Shown here: positions 1-11,113 of the stretch, one piece after another
Position numbering within the stretch: position 1 is the first letter of the stretch
How the letters are laid out: every line of letters begins with the position of its first letter
Origin: Amaurobius ferox
Taxonomy: Eukaryota; Arthropoda; Arachnida; Araneae; Amaurobiidae
NCBI GenBank assembly: GCA_951213105.1
Contig: OX578139.1
Span: 69,065,754 to 69,129,753, forward strand
DNA length: 64,000 nt
Reading direction: 5' to 3'
Translations under genes and position numbers: made by a program
Notes under the pieces: generated by a model
What the model saw: only the letters and a program-made list of their open reading frames with translations
Database searches by the model: none
Told to the model about the DNA's origin: nothing

Positions 1-2229
1 CCTAGAAGTGGGGTCTTTTAATTTCAAAACATTTGAAAGGGAGGCCTGATCACAATAAACTGTAAAATGTTTTCCCAAAAGGTATTGCTTAAAATAGGAT
101 GTTGCCCAGACAACTCCTAAAGTCTCTTTCTCGACTGTGCTATAGTTTATTTCTGCATCTTTTAGTTTTTTACTAGCATAAGCAATAGGGTGCAAAAATC
201 CATCCTTTCCTTCTTGACAGAGAACTGCTCCTAGAGCAAAATTTGATGCATCGGTACATACCGAAAACGGTTTTGAAAAATCAGGGAGATGTAAAATGGG
301 TTCTTTAAGTAATTCGGATTTTAAGGTTTGATAAGAATTTTCTGCTTCAGGGGTCCAAGAGAATTTAATATTTTGCTTAGTTAAATTAGTTAAGGGAAGA
401 GCTTTTAAGGAGTAATTTTCAATAAATTTTCTGTAGAAGCCAGTTAATCCTAAAAATTGGCGAATTTGTTTTTTAGAGGTGGGTATTTGAAAATTTTTAA
501 CAGTTTTTAAATTTGAGGGGTCAGGCTGGACAATACCTTCAGAAACTTGAAAACCCAAATAATTTATTGAAGATTTAAAAAAATTGCATTTACTTGGCTT
601 TAAACATAATTTATGTTGAGCTAATCTATCAAATACTACCTTTAATTTCATTAAGTGTTCCTCAAAGGTTCTAGATGCAATAACAATATCATCTATGTAA
701 ATAGAAATTTGTAAAGGGGAAAGCTTAGCTAGGACGATGGACATAAGTCGTTGAAAGGAGCTGGGGGCATTTTTCAAACCGAAAGGGACTCTTTTCCATT
801 CATAGTGGCCAAAAGGTGTAGAAAAGCCACATTTGTGTGTGTCGTCTGGGTGCAATTTCATTTGATAAAATCCTGATGTTAAGTCTAATGTAGAAAAATA
901 TTTCGCACCATTTAAACTATCAATCAATTCAGTGATATTTGGCAGTGGAAAAATATCATCAATAGTTTTATCATTTAATTTTCTAAAATCTGTTACCAAT
1001 CTTAATGTTCCATCTGCCTTTTTAACAAACAGTACAGGTGCGGAGAATGGTGAATCACTTTCTTGTATAATATCATTCTCAAGAAGTTCATTAATTTGTC
1101 TATCTAATTCATCTCTTACATGATAAGGAACTCTATAAGGTTTTTGTTTAACAGGAATATCATCTTTTAAGTTAATGTTATGAAAAACTGTATCACACCC
1201 CTTTAAATCTGGAATAGAATTAGCAAAAATATGTTTATAATCATTAATTAAACTCTCTATTTGTCTTTTTTCATTATAGTCTAAGTGTGAAAGATCAAAA
1301 TTTCCTCCCCAAACATCAAAATTATCACCACTCTCTGCACTTGACTCAGTAATATTGTTAACTGAAAAGGAAGATACTACTGTGATAGGAACAATTTTTG
1401 CTAAATTTGAATGCTTATTTATGTGCAACTCATCAGTTGACAAATTCAATACTTTTACATTATATATATTAGATCTAGATACATTATTTACTGATCTAGC
1501 GACCAGAATTTTACTGTTGTTTAAAGGCTCAATCATCACAGTAGGTGAATTAAATTTAACAATCTCTTTTAATTTTAGTTGTATGAAAGCCTCCGATAGA
1601 GGAGGAATTGTGTATTTCCTAAGTGCATAGCACAAATTATCCCTATATTTTTCAGAATTCAAAGTATTTTCTCTGTTAATTTCATAATTATTAAAGAATT
1701 GAGTTGTATCAGATAATGAAAATGGTACAGATTCATCCTTAATTGCAAAAGGCACAGTTACAATATTATTGTATAAAACATTATTAGTAAAATCTATTGA
1801 CATCTTATAACCCTTTAAAAATTTCACACCAAGTATTGCTGAATAATTACAAGAATCACAGTCCATAATATAAAAATCAACATTAAATATTTTGTTATTT
1901 AAATGTAAATTAATATTTAATTTCCTGGAAATTTTTATAATATCACTAGAGATGCCTTTTAAATTTATATTACACTTTGTTAATTGACTGTCAGGTATAT
2001 TTAAATGAGATAATACATTTGTAAACAACACATTAATAGAAGCACCAGAATCAATAAGTATAGGAATATCAACATTATTTATCATACCAGAAATCACTGG
2101 TAGAGACAAATTCTGTAATGAAATCAAATTTGAATTTTGCACCACAGGTAACACCCCAAGGGCTTCAGAAGGTAAGTTGGAGTGAAAACTCCCTTCACCC
2201 TTACTTAGTTTAAATTTTGTTTGTCGTTG
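1..2229 (-). CDS. pol: Pol polyprotein (protease, RT, RNase H), partial
   Basis: The frame is open for about 743 codons, from the stop at 2230-2232 to the left edge. It has no start codon of its own and is entered from gag by a -1 frameshift. An aspartic protease active site, IDSGAS, lies with its Asp at 2050-2052, and an ILGVKFL segment typical of the end of the protease core lies near 1830-1810. The RT has FSTLDLTSGFYQ (motif A Asp at 883-885), an STPFGHYEWKRVPFGL stretch near 820-775, and the YIDD box at 688-699. RNase H shows CTDAS (Asp 250-252), VEKET (Glu near 124-132) and YCDQ (Asp 49-51). All expected catalytic residues in view are intact. The product copies the element's RNA into DNA inside Gag particles. 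Integrase is out of view. Confidence 0.93.
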
Positions 2230-3647
2230 TCATTTTTATCACCCCTAGGTGTATAAAAAGTGTTGTAACTCATTTTAGGTTTAGTTTCATTAATGTCAGG
2301 CTGAAAGTTTTGATTTGGCTGATGGTAAAAAAATTGAGTAGGTTGTTGAAATCCTTGCATTTGTTGTGGAAAACCATATGGATAGTTTTGTGTAGGTTGT
2401 GGAAAATAAAAAGGTTGTTGATACATTCGAGTAGGCAGAGACCTAGAATTTCTGTTGAACCTGTGTGATTGAGGAAATTTCCTACAATCCACACTTATGT
2501 GACCTAATAGACCACATGAAAAACACCTTCGGCTATCCTTTGTCACTCTAGTTTGAGGCAGCTGTGGTTTGGTGTTAATCTGAGTTTGCAACTCAGCAAG
2601 CCTTTTAGTGAGGTTCTCTACCTCCATTTTATTTCTCTTAAGCTCATCATGGAGCTGCTTATTTTCAGACTCTCCAATACTCATGACATATTGGGGATCA
2701 TCCCCATGTTGCTTGCTCCACACCTCTTCCTCCGCCACAGCATGCCTTTTTGCAGAGTCAAAACTCTTGTGGTTTTGAGGTAGGATTAGCCGTTTGAAAT
2801 GAGGCTTCAAGCCTTCAATGAAAACCGAGCACAAGACATCAAGTCTTTGCTGGTTTGCCACTCTGTCATTTAGTAAGCCAGGTGAAACAGTTTTGTATGA
2901 GGAAGCCTCAACTCTAGCAGCAAACTGGCGCACAGATTCATTTGGTCTCTGATAACTCTGCAGAAATGCTCTCAAGTTACTGTGTAAACATTCTATTGAG
3001 GAAAATCTGTCGCGTAAAGCTTTAAGAATTTGAGAGAAAGATTTCTCTTCTTTTAACTTAGGATTATCTCTAATAAATCTTGCAGCTATGCCTGACAGTT
3101 TTAACTTTAAAACTAAGACCTTGTCTGACTCTGACCAATTTGCATGGTCAGCTAACATTTTAATTCTATCTATGTAATCCTCCAATGGGAGGCCAGATTC
3201 CTCTCCTGAAAATACTGGGATTGAATCTAAAAAGTCTCCTATTGAAGAGACTGTTTTAAAATTACTCATTACATTACATTTAGAAGAATCTATTTTTAAT
3301 CCCTGTTCATTTGAGTCATATTGTTTACTATTAACATTTGAATCAATATTTTTGTTACCAACAGAATTTACATTATCAGAGGTTGCCTCAATGTTTATTT
3401 TAGAAGGTAAATTTCTTTCCAATAAGGATAACCAAGTTTTCTTGGTACTAGCAACCTGACTTCTGGGAATTAAATCCCAATCTTTACCATCATTTGAATT
3501 TGTAAGAAATGAAGGAAATGGCTCTTTACCAACAAAGAACATAGCATATAATAAAGTTTCAAAAGGCTTATCTTTAGAGCCATCTCCAGTTTCATCTGAC
3601 CCAAATACAGAAACATACATACAGTTACTTTCTCTAATATCATCCAT
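2205..3647 (-). CDS. gag: Gag nucleocapsid protein
   Basis: The 480-residue protein starts at the ATG at 3647 (MDDIRES). Residues ~142-260 match the general pattern of retrotransposon Gag (PVFSGEESGLPLEDY, then ANWSESDKVLVLKLKLSG, then LRAFLQSYQRPNESVRQFAAR). A coiled-coil-like stretch follows (LKRNKMEVENLTKRLAELQ). One zinc knuckle of C-X2-C-X4-H-X4-C form (CFSCGLLGHISVDC) lies at residues ~374-387 and should bind element RNA. The C-terminus is rich in Gln, Pro, Phe and Tyr. No internal stops or frameshifts were seen. The gene ends at TAA immediately after a slippery heptamer, so most ribosomes make Gag alone. Confidence 0.9.
   Translation of the reverse strand: MDDIRESNCMYVSVFGSDETGDGSKDKPFETLLYAMFFVGKEPFPSFLTNSNDGKDWDLIPRSQVASTKKTWLSLLERNLPSKINIEATSDNVNSVGNKNIDSNVNSKQYDSNEQGLKIDSSKCNVMSNFKTVSSIGDFLDSIPVFSGEESGLPLEDYIDRIKMLADHANWSESDKVLVLKLKLSGIAARFIRDNPKLKEEKSFSQILKALRDRFSSIECLHSNLRAFLQSYQRPNESVRQFAARVEASSYKTVSPGLLNDRVANQQRLDVLCSVFIEGLKPHFKRLILPQNHKSFDSAKRHAVAEEEVWSKQHGDDPQYVMSIGESENKQLHDELKRNKMEVENLTKRLAELQTQINTKPQLPQTRVTKDSRRCFSCGLLGHISVDCRKFPQSHRFNRNSRSLPTRMYQQPFYFPQPTQNYPYGFPQQMQGFQQPTQFFYHQPNQNFQPDINETKPKMSYNTFYTPRGDKNDNDKQNLN
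2208..2214 (-). promoter_or_regulatory. -1 ribosomal frameshift site (TTTAAAC)
   Basis: On the minus strand the last gag codons are AAT TTA AAC TAA. This places T TTA AAC, an X XXY YYZ slippery heptamer, directly before the gag stop. Gag ends at 2205 and the pol frame opens only at 2229, so the overlap in which a -1 shift can work is about 25 nt, and the heptamer lies inside it. A downstream stem or pseudoknot was not resolved by eye. Confidence 0.85.
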
Positions 3648-3715
3648 AATTGCAATACAATTGAAAGTTTAATACTACTAATAAATATTATAAAACATGA
3701 GAGCAATTTCTAGAC

Positions 3716-3730
3716 TGGTACACGGCACCA
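3716..3730 (-). other. Candidate primer-binding site, tRNA-His-like
   Basis: The minus strand reads TGGTGCCGTGTACCA, about 70 nt upstream of gag. Its first 10 nt (TGGTGCCGTG) are complementary to the 3' end of eukaryotic tRNA-His including CCA. The match then breaks, because tRNA-His would continue ACTCGG. The position between LTR and gag fits a primer-binding site. The tRNA identity is tentative. Confidence 0.5.
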
Positions 3731-3820
3731 AAACTACTGTTGTGTTTGACAGATAGAATAAAACCTGCTGTGTTTAAAAAAGATAAATGAAGACATAATA
3801 TTTAGTTTAAAGAAAATTAG

Positions 3821-3826
3821 TTTATT
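3821..3826 (-). terminator. AATAAA polyadenylation hexamer in the LTR
   Basis: The minus strand has AATAAA about 80 nt before the LTR's inner end. The same position in the 3' LTR would direct cleavage of the genomic transcript. In AT-rich DNA this hexamer occurs often by chance. Confidence 0.3.
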
Positions 3827-4215
3827 AAATAGTACTTCAAATTAATTCAAATTAACAAATACAAAAACACTGCTCACAGGCAGGCAACTCGGAAAGAATT
3901 AACATTAGAATTTTAGACATTAGAATTTTATCAACTTAGTTAAAATTAAGGAATTAGCATAAAAACTTTACTCAAAACAATCTATTTAAATTTCATCAAA
4001 AATCATTAACAAAAATATTAAATTTAAAGAATTTTAGAATTTAACCCAGGCTCTTAAAAATTATGAAGGTTTAGAAATTTGCTCTCAGAATACAGTTTTA
4101 GAATTTTAAATTTACAGAATAAATTTTGATTAAATGCATTTCAAAAATATTGAGAATTTAAGAAATTAGGAGTTTAAATATAACAGTAATATTCACCAGC
4201 TGGGTCATCAGACAT

Positions 4216-4229
4216 GGGGGGGGGGGGGG
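4216..4229 (+). repeat. Poly-G run (14 G)
   Basis: An uninterrupted G run sits inside the candidate LTR (C run on the coding strand). It is slippery for polymerases, and its length may be wrong in the assembly. Confidence 0.9.
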
Positions 4230-4698
4230 CGAAGTTCCAATCATTAGAGCTGCACTGGTTGGAGACAAAAAGTTCTAATAGTTGAGCTGACAGGAATAAA
4301 ACTACACTGGTTTTCTGGAATTCACCCAAACTTGAAACAGGAGAGGATTCAGCACTTTTGAAAAACATCAGCAGAGGCCTAACAACCACATCTGGAACGC
4401 TAGGATTTTCTCAATACTCGGACGTCATCGTCAGACGCTTCATTCACATAACTCGCAAAAGGAATTTCACCATACACTTTTCTGGAGAGTTACGTCGCGA
4501 ATTACGCGGAAAAGCTTGAAAAATGCATAATTTAAATTAAAACAACTAATGAAAAAAAAGAATAACGCGAGGAACTTAACGTTCCATTAAAAACTCGCGT
4601 GGAACATAAGTTCCATTCGAAAATAAACAACGCGCTTCTCGCGCTAACCACAACGAAGGATTTCAACAAAAAACTGAAACTGAAAAGTTCTGCGCGCG

Positions 4699-4706
4699 TA
4701 TTTATA
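4699..4706 (-). promoter_or_regulatory. TATA box of the LTR promoter
   Basis: The minus strand reads TATAAATA followed by CGCGCGCAGAAC. It lies in the CG-richer part of the LTR upstream of gag. Transcription would start about 25-30 nt downstream, near 4675, marking the U3/R border. Confidence 0.5.
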
Positions 4707-5324
4707 CTTGCGGCAAAAGGGCGAGTTTAGATAAACGGCAGCAATTAAAATTCGCTTACCGAAATTAGAATTGCCAAAATAATACTCTTAATTCCGAGAG
4801 CAGACGATCCGAAAAAACGCGAACCAATTAAAAAAATCCCAAATTCCAAAGGGGCGCGAAAAACGCTTAGGTGGCGCCTTTAATCGCAGTAAAAAGCCCG
4901 CAAAACAGGATTCCGAAAATGGCCGCAACTGAAATTTTTGAATTACAGTGAGACATGGAAATAACTTGAAACTGTAGAACAAACGGAATTTCTAACCAAA
5001 ATGGGAAAATGAGACATCAAATTAAAGGGAATTTTAAGGGGAATCAAATAAATAAATAATTTTAAAATTTACAAATCAAAAGTAATATTAATTTAAGGAA
5101 TGGAACATTTTTAACTAAGAATATTATAAAGAAAATTAATTTAGATGATTAAAAATATTCTAATTAAAGAATAAATGAAAAAGCCAATAAATATTATTTA
5201 AATATTACCAAATTAAGAATATTGAGCCAGGGAAAAAGAAATAAAAGTAAATTTTCAAATCTCCAAATTACCTAAATACTAAAGCAACCCAACACAAGAA
5301 TAACATTTCTTTTAACTGTAAAAG

Positions 5325-5382
5325 TAGTAAATTCATTGGATTATATAAGAAAAGTCATGTGCTGCCCACTTCAGATTTTTTT
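5325..5382 (-). mobile_element. Family B element, 5'-terminal fragment
   Basis: This short piece matches the 5' terminus of family B (see 34007-34913). In + orientation it ends with ...TATAAGAAAAGTCATGTGCTGCCCACTTCAGATTTTTTT. Only about 58 bp remain. It abuts the outer border of the retrotransposon LTR. Confidence 0.6.
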
Positions 5383-5687
5383 TTATCTTCAAATTTAAAC
5401 ACGAAATTTACGAGGAATTACATTCCGTATTTAACTTTGGAAGGCCATGTCTTAGAGCCACATTGTACGTTACAACTGCTCCTTATGCTTCCTGATTTGG
5501 GGGGTTTCATGAACAAGCAACTCAAGTAAAGGCCCCATTATACACTCAACAAGTTCACCATGTAGCAGTGCCTTCGTAAGTTTACCTAGAACTCCTTTAA
5601 CTCAGGCTGACCTATAGCCGCCATATTGAATTACAGTTAGAAAAGAGAATAAACGATATTGCATTCATCTGTTTTGCAATGTATAAT

Positions 5688-6032
5688 AATTTTTAACATT
5701 TTTCATCAGATAGAAAAGTGTTTATGTCTTTGTTTATTCTGTCTGCAATTTCGCACGATAACTGCTGTAAAAATGACTTTATCAAAATGAAATTTTAGTA
5801 TGTTGTTGAGACGGTCTGTGGAATATATGAGACTGTAAATTAATAATATCGCAGAATTAGTTTTGGATCGAACCCTGGTTGAAAAGGTGAAATACATGCC
5901 TAATATTTCAACCATTTTTAAGCAAATTTCAAATTCACAAATTGCTTCAAAAATTTTGTTAATTATTCAAAGTATCCCATATAATATATAAAAAAAAATT
6001 CAACAAACTATGTTCGGTAGTTTTTTAAATTT
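5688..6032 (-). mobile_element. Family A element, 3' part
   Basis: This copy matches the 3' third of family A (reference copy 32243-33228). It has the AACA-type hairpin end, a decayed CTGT microsatellite, the shared GAACCCTGGTTGAAAAG segment, and an end at TTCGGTAGTTTTTTAAA. It is fused there to a family C fragment at 6035. Confidence 0.75.
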
Positions 6033-6034
6033 GG

Positions 6035-6110
6035 TCAATTAATTTATCAGCTAGAGAGACGTTTCCGTTATTCTCCCTATACATTACTATGTATTGTAAG
6101 GAAAGAAATG
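6035..6110 (+). mobile_element. Family C element, 3'-terminal fragment
   Basis: It carries the family C 3' end: TTTGGTCAATTAATTTATCAG, then a hairpin-like CCCTATACATTACTATGTATTG before GGAAAG. The microsatellite segment is deleted. Confidence 0.55.
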
Positions 6111-6279
6111 TCTCAAAAAATGTTTATAGTGCAACTATTCACAAATATAACAAGAACTTTGTGAAATAGCTCTTATATGGTGGCGAAAGGTGCATAACGT
6201 TCATTTGCAACGGAACTATTAAGCAATCTTTACATTCTTCCGTACATTAATTGCGTAAAGTCATATGAATTTTCGGAAA

Positions 6280-7450
6280 ACTTGAAAGTGACATCACCAG
6301 AACAGGACTTGGACATCCTTAGTGATCCCCCTCAACCCTATTCTAAATTTAAGCAGAATCAATATAAGTCATTATCTATCATATATCAGTTGCCAATCAT
6401 GAAAATCAGATGCTGCAATGAAAATGTACCTTTTTTAATTTGCAGTGACATCTTCGAACCCGGGAGTGGACATTAATTGTGGAAAAACATACCCAAACCA
6501 AAATTTCATGCTGAATCCATATAAGTCAACATCTAAGCTCTTTCTAAAGTAATCCTGAGTGAAAACTAGATGTTTCAAGTGAAAATTTTGAAATGTAAAT
6601 GGACAAAAGTCGCAATTGAAACTCTTAGTTATTGCCACTATCTTGTAAGGATTTTGGCGCTGAATCAGTATTATTAATCATCTAATCTCTATCCTTAGCC
6701 GATTTGTAAAACTAGGTTTCAAGTAAAAGCAGCGTTTTTGCACAAAAATTGGGTAAATAACCAAATGTGAAAATCTATAGTGAACCACTCAACAGTTTGA
6801 TGTTGAATCCATATCAGTGATCTTTAAAATTATACTTGTGGCCAATCTTGAGGAAAAGATGTTTCAAGGAATTTTGAACCGTAGGTGGAAACAACTGGGA
6901 GTTGAAATCCTTATAAAAACCATCCTACCCCCTCCAGAATTTGATTATTAATCCATATTAGTCATCATCAAAACTCTATCTATAGCCACTCCTGAAAAAT
7001 AAATATTGCAAGGAAAATATAACTTTTTAATCGGAAGTAACATCTCCAAAACCAAAAGTGGAAATCCTTAGAGTATCTCCCTAGTTCCTCCAGAATTTTA
7101 TGCTGAATCGATATCAGTCATCGTCTAAACTATATCTATAGACTATACAGAAAAATATATATTTCAAATAAAATTTTGAACTGGAAGGATAAAAAGAACT
7201 GGTGGAAATTTTTATGAACCATCCTCCTCCTCCGGAAATGGATGCTAAATCCATATCAGTTATCGTCTAAGCTCTATTTAAAACCAATTTTTAATGATAT
7301 ATTTTTCAAGTAGAAGACAATTTCTGAAGCTGTAGGTGAAATCCTTAGTTACTCCCTACATCCTGAATTTGATGCTGAATGCATATCCCTTATCATCTAT
7401 TCTCTATCTCTAGTACATCCTGAAAAATAGATTCTTCAGAAAATGGCATT
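6280..7450 (+). repeat. Degenerate tandem array, ~130-155 bp period, ~8 copies
   Basis: A segment resembling TGCTGAATCCATATCAGTCA recurs at about 6350, 6508, 6661, 6801, 6947, 7101, 7241 and 7371. Each copy is followed by (C)TCTATCTATAGCC, a run like TGAAAAATAGATGTTTCAAG, and GTGGAAATCCTTAG with CTCCAGAATT. Spacing varies from 130 to 154 bp and identity between copies is low, so the array is old. No open frame runs through it and no function is visible. Confidence 0.7.
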
Positions 7451-9035
7451 GCTATGATATTGCAAAATTTCTACGACCACATAGTTTTGACAAATTTAAA
7501 ATAACATATTAAGATATCTTAATAAACTATACAAATTAATTCGATTCAACATTTCAACAATCTACATACAAAAAATAAGAGAAAATGAACAATTGAAAAC
7601 CAATACCACTTGATTATAAATATGACACTCGACTCGAATAATTACATCAATTATATTTTCAAAATTTCTTTTTGCACACAGTTTCAATCCTCAAAACTGA
7701 CTCATGATTTAAAAAAAAATGCAGTAATCTTGAATCAAGTGGAAGAAAATAAATCGTAATAAACAAAATGGTGGGTATTCATACATGCATAAAAACTAGA
7801 AAGAAAAGATAATTGCATTTAGGAAACTAATTTGATCAGATTCTAAAAAAAAAAATTAGAAGCTGATTTGGCATGACATTTGGTGGAAACTTACTTTAAT
7901 TAATCATTAATTTTACTTCATTCTGTTTTAAATAAGTTAAGCTTAATTTATTTTTGGAATAATTTAAGTTTGTTTATATGTAATCTTACAATCTTACAGC
8001 TACAATATGTAATCTTACAGCTACAATAACCATTAACCATGTAATTAACGCTACGAATAATCATGTTCGGAATTACATGCATTAATTAAAAGGCATCATA
8101 TTATGTGAATATAACTTAAGAACCTACCTAAGTGAAGAACCTACGTAAATAAAGAACCTGTTACCTTACACCTTTCTGGTAGGTCGGACGGTCTGGGTCT
8201 CAACAACAACAATAAATAAAGAACCTACCCAAATGAAGAACTTACAAAGAACTGGAAGCAACTTCATTAAATTCGGATAAGTGAAATGCTCAGTTTAGAA
8301 TCTCAGTATGTAAATGCAATAACATCAGTGCATCAACCAATAGCAGTGATTGATCTGACGTTGCTGGATGCTGCACTAGAGGTATAAGAAAATTAATAAA
8401 AATAAACAATTAAAACGGCTGTAGCCAATAATATGACAAATGATATGTTTCATGCTGTTTTTAAGGACGTGTTTAATTTTCAGATTATTTAAAGTATCAG
8501 TCTGAGCGAAATATTTCAAAAATCTTATTTTAAAATTATTTATTTAAAATGTCCACCAATTTAAATGTGTTTTGATTGTATAATGCGAATTATAAATTTT
8601 TACTTGTTAATATGTCTGTCTGTAACCTTACTATTTACTTTAGCGAAATTTTAATAGTAACAAATGATCATGACTTCAGTTTATATGGTTCAATTAAGAC
8701 TAAAACTCTTTTTTATACATATATGTTCATATTTTAATATATTTCGTTAATTTTTTTTTTATATAAATTACAGTTTAATAGTCAGTCTATTACTGTAATA
8801 ACCATTAATCATGTAATTAGCGTTACGAATAATCATGTTCGGAATTACATGCATTAATAATTTGAAAAACAATCAATATAACACGGTCTAGCATCGTAGG
8901 TTGTATAGATTTCTAGTTTATAAAAATATGTGAATCTAAGCATAACTTAGTCTAAGATATAACTAGTGAATTATAAACCATGAGTAATTTATTACATTTT
9001 GTAGGTGTAACTTTGAGAACGATAGCATTTCAAAC
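7451..9035. other. AT-rich intergenic sequence with small repeats
   Basis: No gene is seen. A ~62-bp direct repeat containing CGAATAATCATGTTCGGAAT occurs at 8022-8084 and 8797-8859. Each copy has internal inverted CATGTAATT/AATTACATG arms. Short GAACCTAC repeats and a SINE tail lie at 8105-8250. Confidence 0.6.
8164..8215 (+). mobile_element. SINE tail, severely 5'-truncated copy
   Basis: The sequence CACCTTTCTGGTAGGTCGGA followed by CGGTCTGGGTCTCAACAACAAC equals the 3' end of the SINEs at 13801 and 27031. It is flanked by AAATAAAGAACCT on both sides (ending near 8156 and starting near 8213), a plausible target-site duplication. It therefore looks like a true truncated insertion. It landed in short GAACCTAC repeats. 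Confidence 0.75.
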
Positions 9036-9475
9036 AAGAAAGATCAATCATGCATAAGCATTGATTATGAAACACTTTCCAACTGAAATGTAATTTCATT
9101 TAAAAATTTCTAGAATGTGATACATTCAGTGGGTGATATCTTTTACATTATCACAGTATTACAGTAATTTATTATACTTAAATATTTAAAACTGCATCGA
9201 AATATAAATCATCTGATTCTTTATGCAAAATCAATGAATATTTCATTCATATAACTTGTATTCCAGACTCCAGAGCTAAATAATTTTGTGTGAAAAAAAT
9301 TCAGCAATTCTTATGTAATCCATCTTACGATCGCTTGAGTTATTTGCATTCTGCATATGTTAAAATTAGGCTTCGTTGAAGAAATAATAAAAGTTTAGGG
9401 ATCATTTAAAATCACAACTATTGTAATTGCATAGGCACGGAATTTAGATACACAGATAATACACAGATGCACAGA
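9036..9475 (+). mobile_element. Family A element, 5' portion (interrupted)
   Basis: It begins at the family A 5' end (AAGATCAATCATGCATAAGC with ATTGATTATGAAACACTTTCC) and continues through the ATTAGGCTTCGTTGAAGAAAT segment. It breaks off at a family C copy. The rest of an A-type element resumes at about 10540, so this may be one A copy split by C. Confidence 0.7.
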
Positions 9476-9485
9476 TAATATATGT

Positions 9486-10340
9486 GTGTATATGTATGTA
9501 CTCAAAGTACTGGAATCGTGCCGAAGATCGGAACTCGAATTTTCAAAGGATCTACACGTTTTGGGACTTCTAGAACACGAAAAAACTATTTTTAGGAAGA
9601 CGTCTGTGTGTGTAAGGGTGTATCTGCGTATGTTTCTATGTGTCTGTGTGGATATTACATCCACTCTAATTGAAAAACTAATGGACCGAACTTCATACAA
9701 TTTGGTATGTATGTTTGTTGTGGGAAATCCTGATGTTCATTAGATTATAGTACGATTCGTAATAAAAGAATCTGCCTTCTTTGCGAAATGGCAGCAGAAA
9801 TTGCCTTTATCCACTCTAGCTAAAAACTAATGGAACAAATTTAACAAAATTTGGTGTATAATATTTCAGTAACCTACAAGTGATTTATATACCAAATTTA
9901 ACAAAATTTTGTATATAAATCATTTGTAGGTTATTCTAGTACGATTCGAGAAAATGGAACTGGCTATTTTTGCGAAATGGCCCGCAAAAATCGTTATATA
10001 TAAAAATAAAAGACTACGTGTGCTCTATTATACCAATTAAATTCCTATTTTATACGTGATTTTTGACAACAAAAAGAATAAGACTAAGCCCATTACTCTA
10101 GGACAAGCCGTTCTTGAGATATTCTAGTTTTTTTGCGTTTTCGCTACGCCACCTTTGACAATAAGTCCAGCTATCAAATGAGAACCAAATTTAAGTTTAA
10201 CGTGTAAATTCAATGTCATTTAAAATACTTATGGTTGTTATTTTGTGCAGATAAACTCAAATTATTATTGAAGAAATAAAGAGAACGAATATGAGTCTGC
10301 AGGGAAAGACATGTGCTGTCCACATCAGAATTTTTAACAA
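9486..10340 (-). mobile_element. Family C element, near full length
   Basis: On the plus strand it opens with TACTGGAATCGTGCCGAAGA and a GTGTGTGTAAGGGTGTAT-type microsatellite. It carries the repeated blocks CCACTCTAATTGAAAAACTAATG and CGAAATGGCAGCAGAAATTG (partly duplicated inside), and closes with GGGAAAGACATGTGCTGTCCACATCAGA. The open frames here are accidental by-products of the repeat. The 3' terminal hairpin at the left is decayed. Confidence 0.7.
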
Positions 10341-10539
10341 TATTACAACAATGATTTATAGAAGTGAACGGGGATTATTTTCAGGCCATTTCGAAAAAAA
10401 ATGTATGATCTATATTTAAATATCCATCAAATTTTTGTCGAATAAAATGTTCAACAAATTTAAGCTGTGTACCAAATTTTAACTCTCTAGGACGTAGGAA
10501 AGTGCATTAAAAATGTCATCAAATAAGTATACCATGAAG

Positions 10540-11113
10540 ACTTATATAAAATTAAAAAAAAAATGAAAAATTGTTATCTACCAAATTTATTTTAAAATGT
10601 GAAGCCTCTCTTATAAGCAAATGATTAAACACTTGGAAAGATATTTATTATATAATATATATATCTTTTCTTTCCGGAGGATATCCCAAAGTCAGAATTT
10701 AATTGAATTTGTTTTTTTCTCTATAATAAATAATTTTTAATTAAAAAACTACTTAGCATATTTTACTGAATTGTTTTTTATATATTCTATGGGATAATGT
10801 GAATATTTCCTAAAAATTTCGAAGCAATTTGTGAATTTTAAGTTTACGTAAAAAATGTTTGAAAAATTAGGTCCCATAGGGCTCAATGTATTTCATTTTT
10901 TCAACCCGGGCTCAATAAAAAACTAATTGGGTGATATTATTTATTTATATTCCCATAGGTCCCACAGACCGTCTGAAAAACAACTAAAATTTCATTTTGA
11001 TAAAGTTATTTTTACGGCAGTTATCGTGCTAACGGGCAGACAGACAGACAGACAGACAGACAGAATGAACAAAGTCATAAACACTTTTCAACTTTGTTGT
11101 AAAGTGTTAATAA
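10540..11113 (+). mobile_element. Family A element, 3' portion
   Basis: This is a subfamily with its own middle segment, shared with the reverse-oriented copy at 29200-29400. It then has AATTAGGTCCCATAGGG, an AACCCGGGCTCAATAAAA segment, CCCACAGACCGTCTGA, a (CAGA)n run at 11037-11063, and the terminal hairpin CACTTTTCAACTTTGTTGTAAAGTG. Confidence 0.75.

Larger units (their letters stand above)
1..5296 (-). mobile_element. Ty3/Gypsy-type LTR retrotransposon, 5' portion
   Basis: Read on the minus strand, the order is a candidate 5' LTR (about 5296-3741), a primer-binding site near 3730, gag (3647-2205), and pol from 2229 to the window edge at 1. Protease, then reverse transcriptase, then RNase H is the Gypsy order. 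Integrase and the 3' LTR would lie beyond the left edge. Gag and the visible pol contain no internal stops, so the copy looks young and possibly competent, but the missing part cannot be judged. Confidence 0.9.
3741..5296 (-). repeat. Candidate 5' LTR
   Basis: On the minus strand the block would start TGTGTT (5296-5291) and end AACACA (3746-3741), a 6-bp terminal inverted pair, ~10 nt before the primer-binding site. It contains a TATA box and an AATAAA. The 3' LTR is outside the window, so the borders cannot be verified by comparing two LTRs. The middle (4400-4920) is richer in CG than its surroundings, as promoter regions of such LTRs often are. Confidence 0.35.

Noticed and set aside
3470..3706. 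A 78-codon minus-strand frame overlapping the gag start
   Set aside because: It is the out-of-frame shadow of gag and has no independent support.
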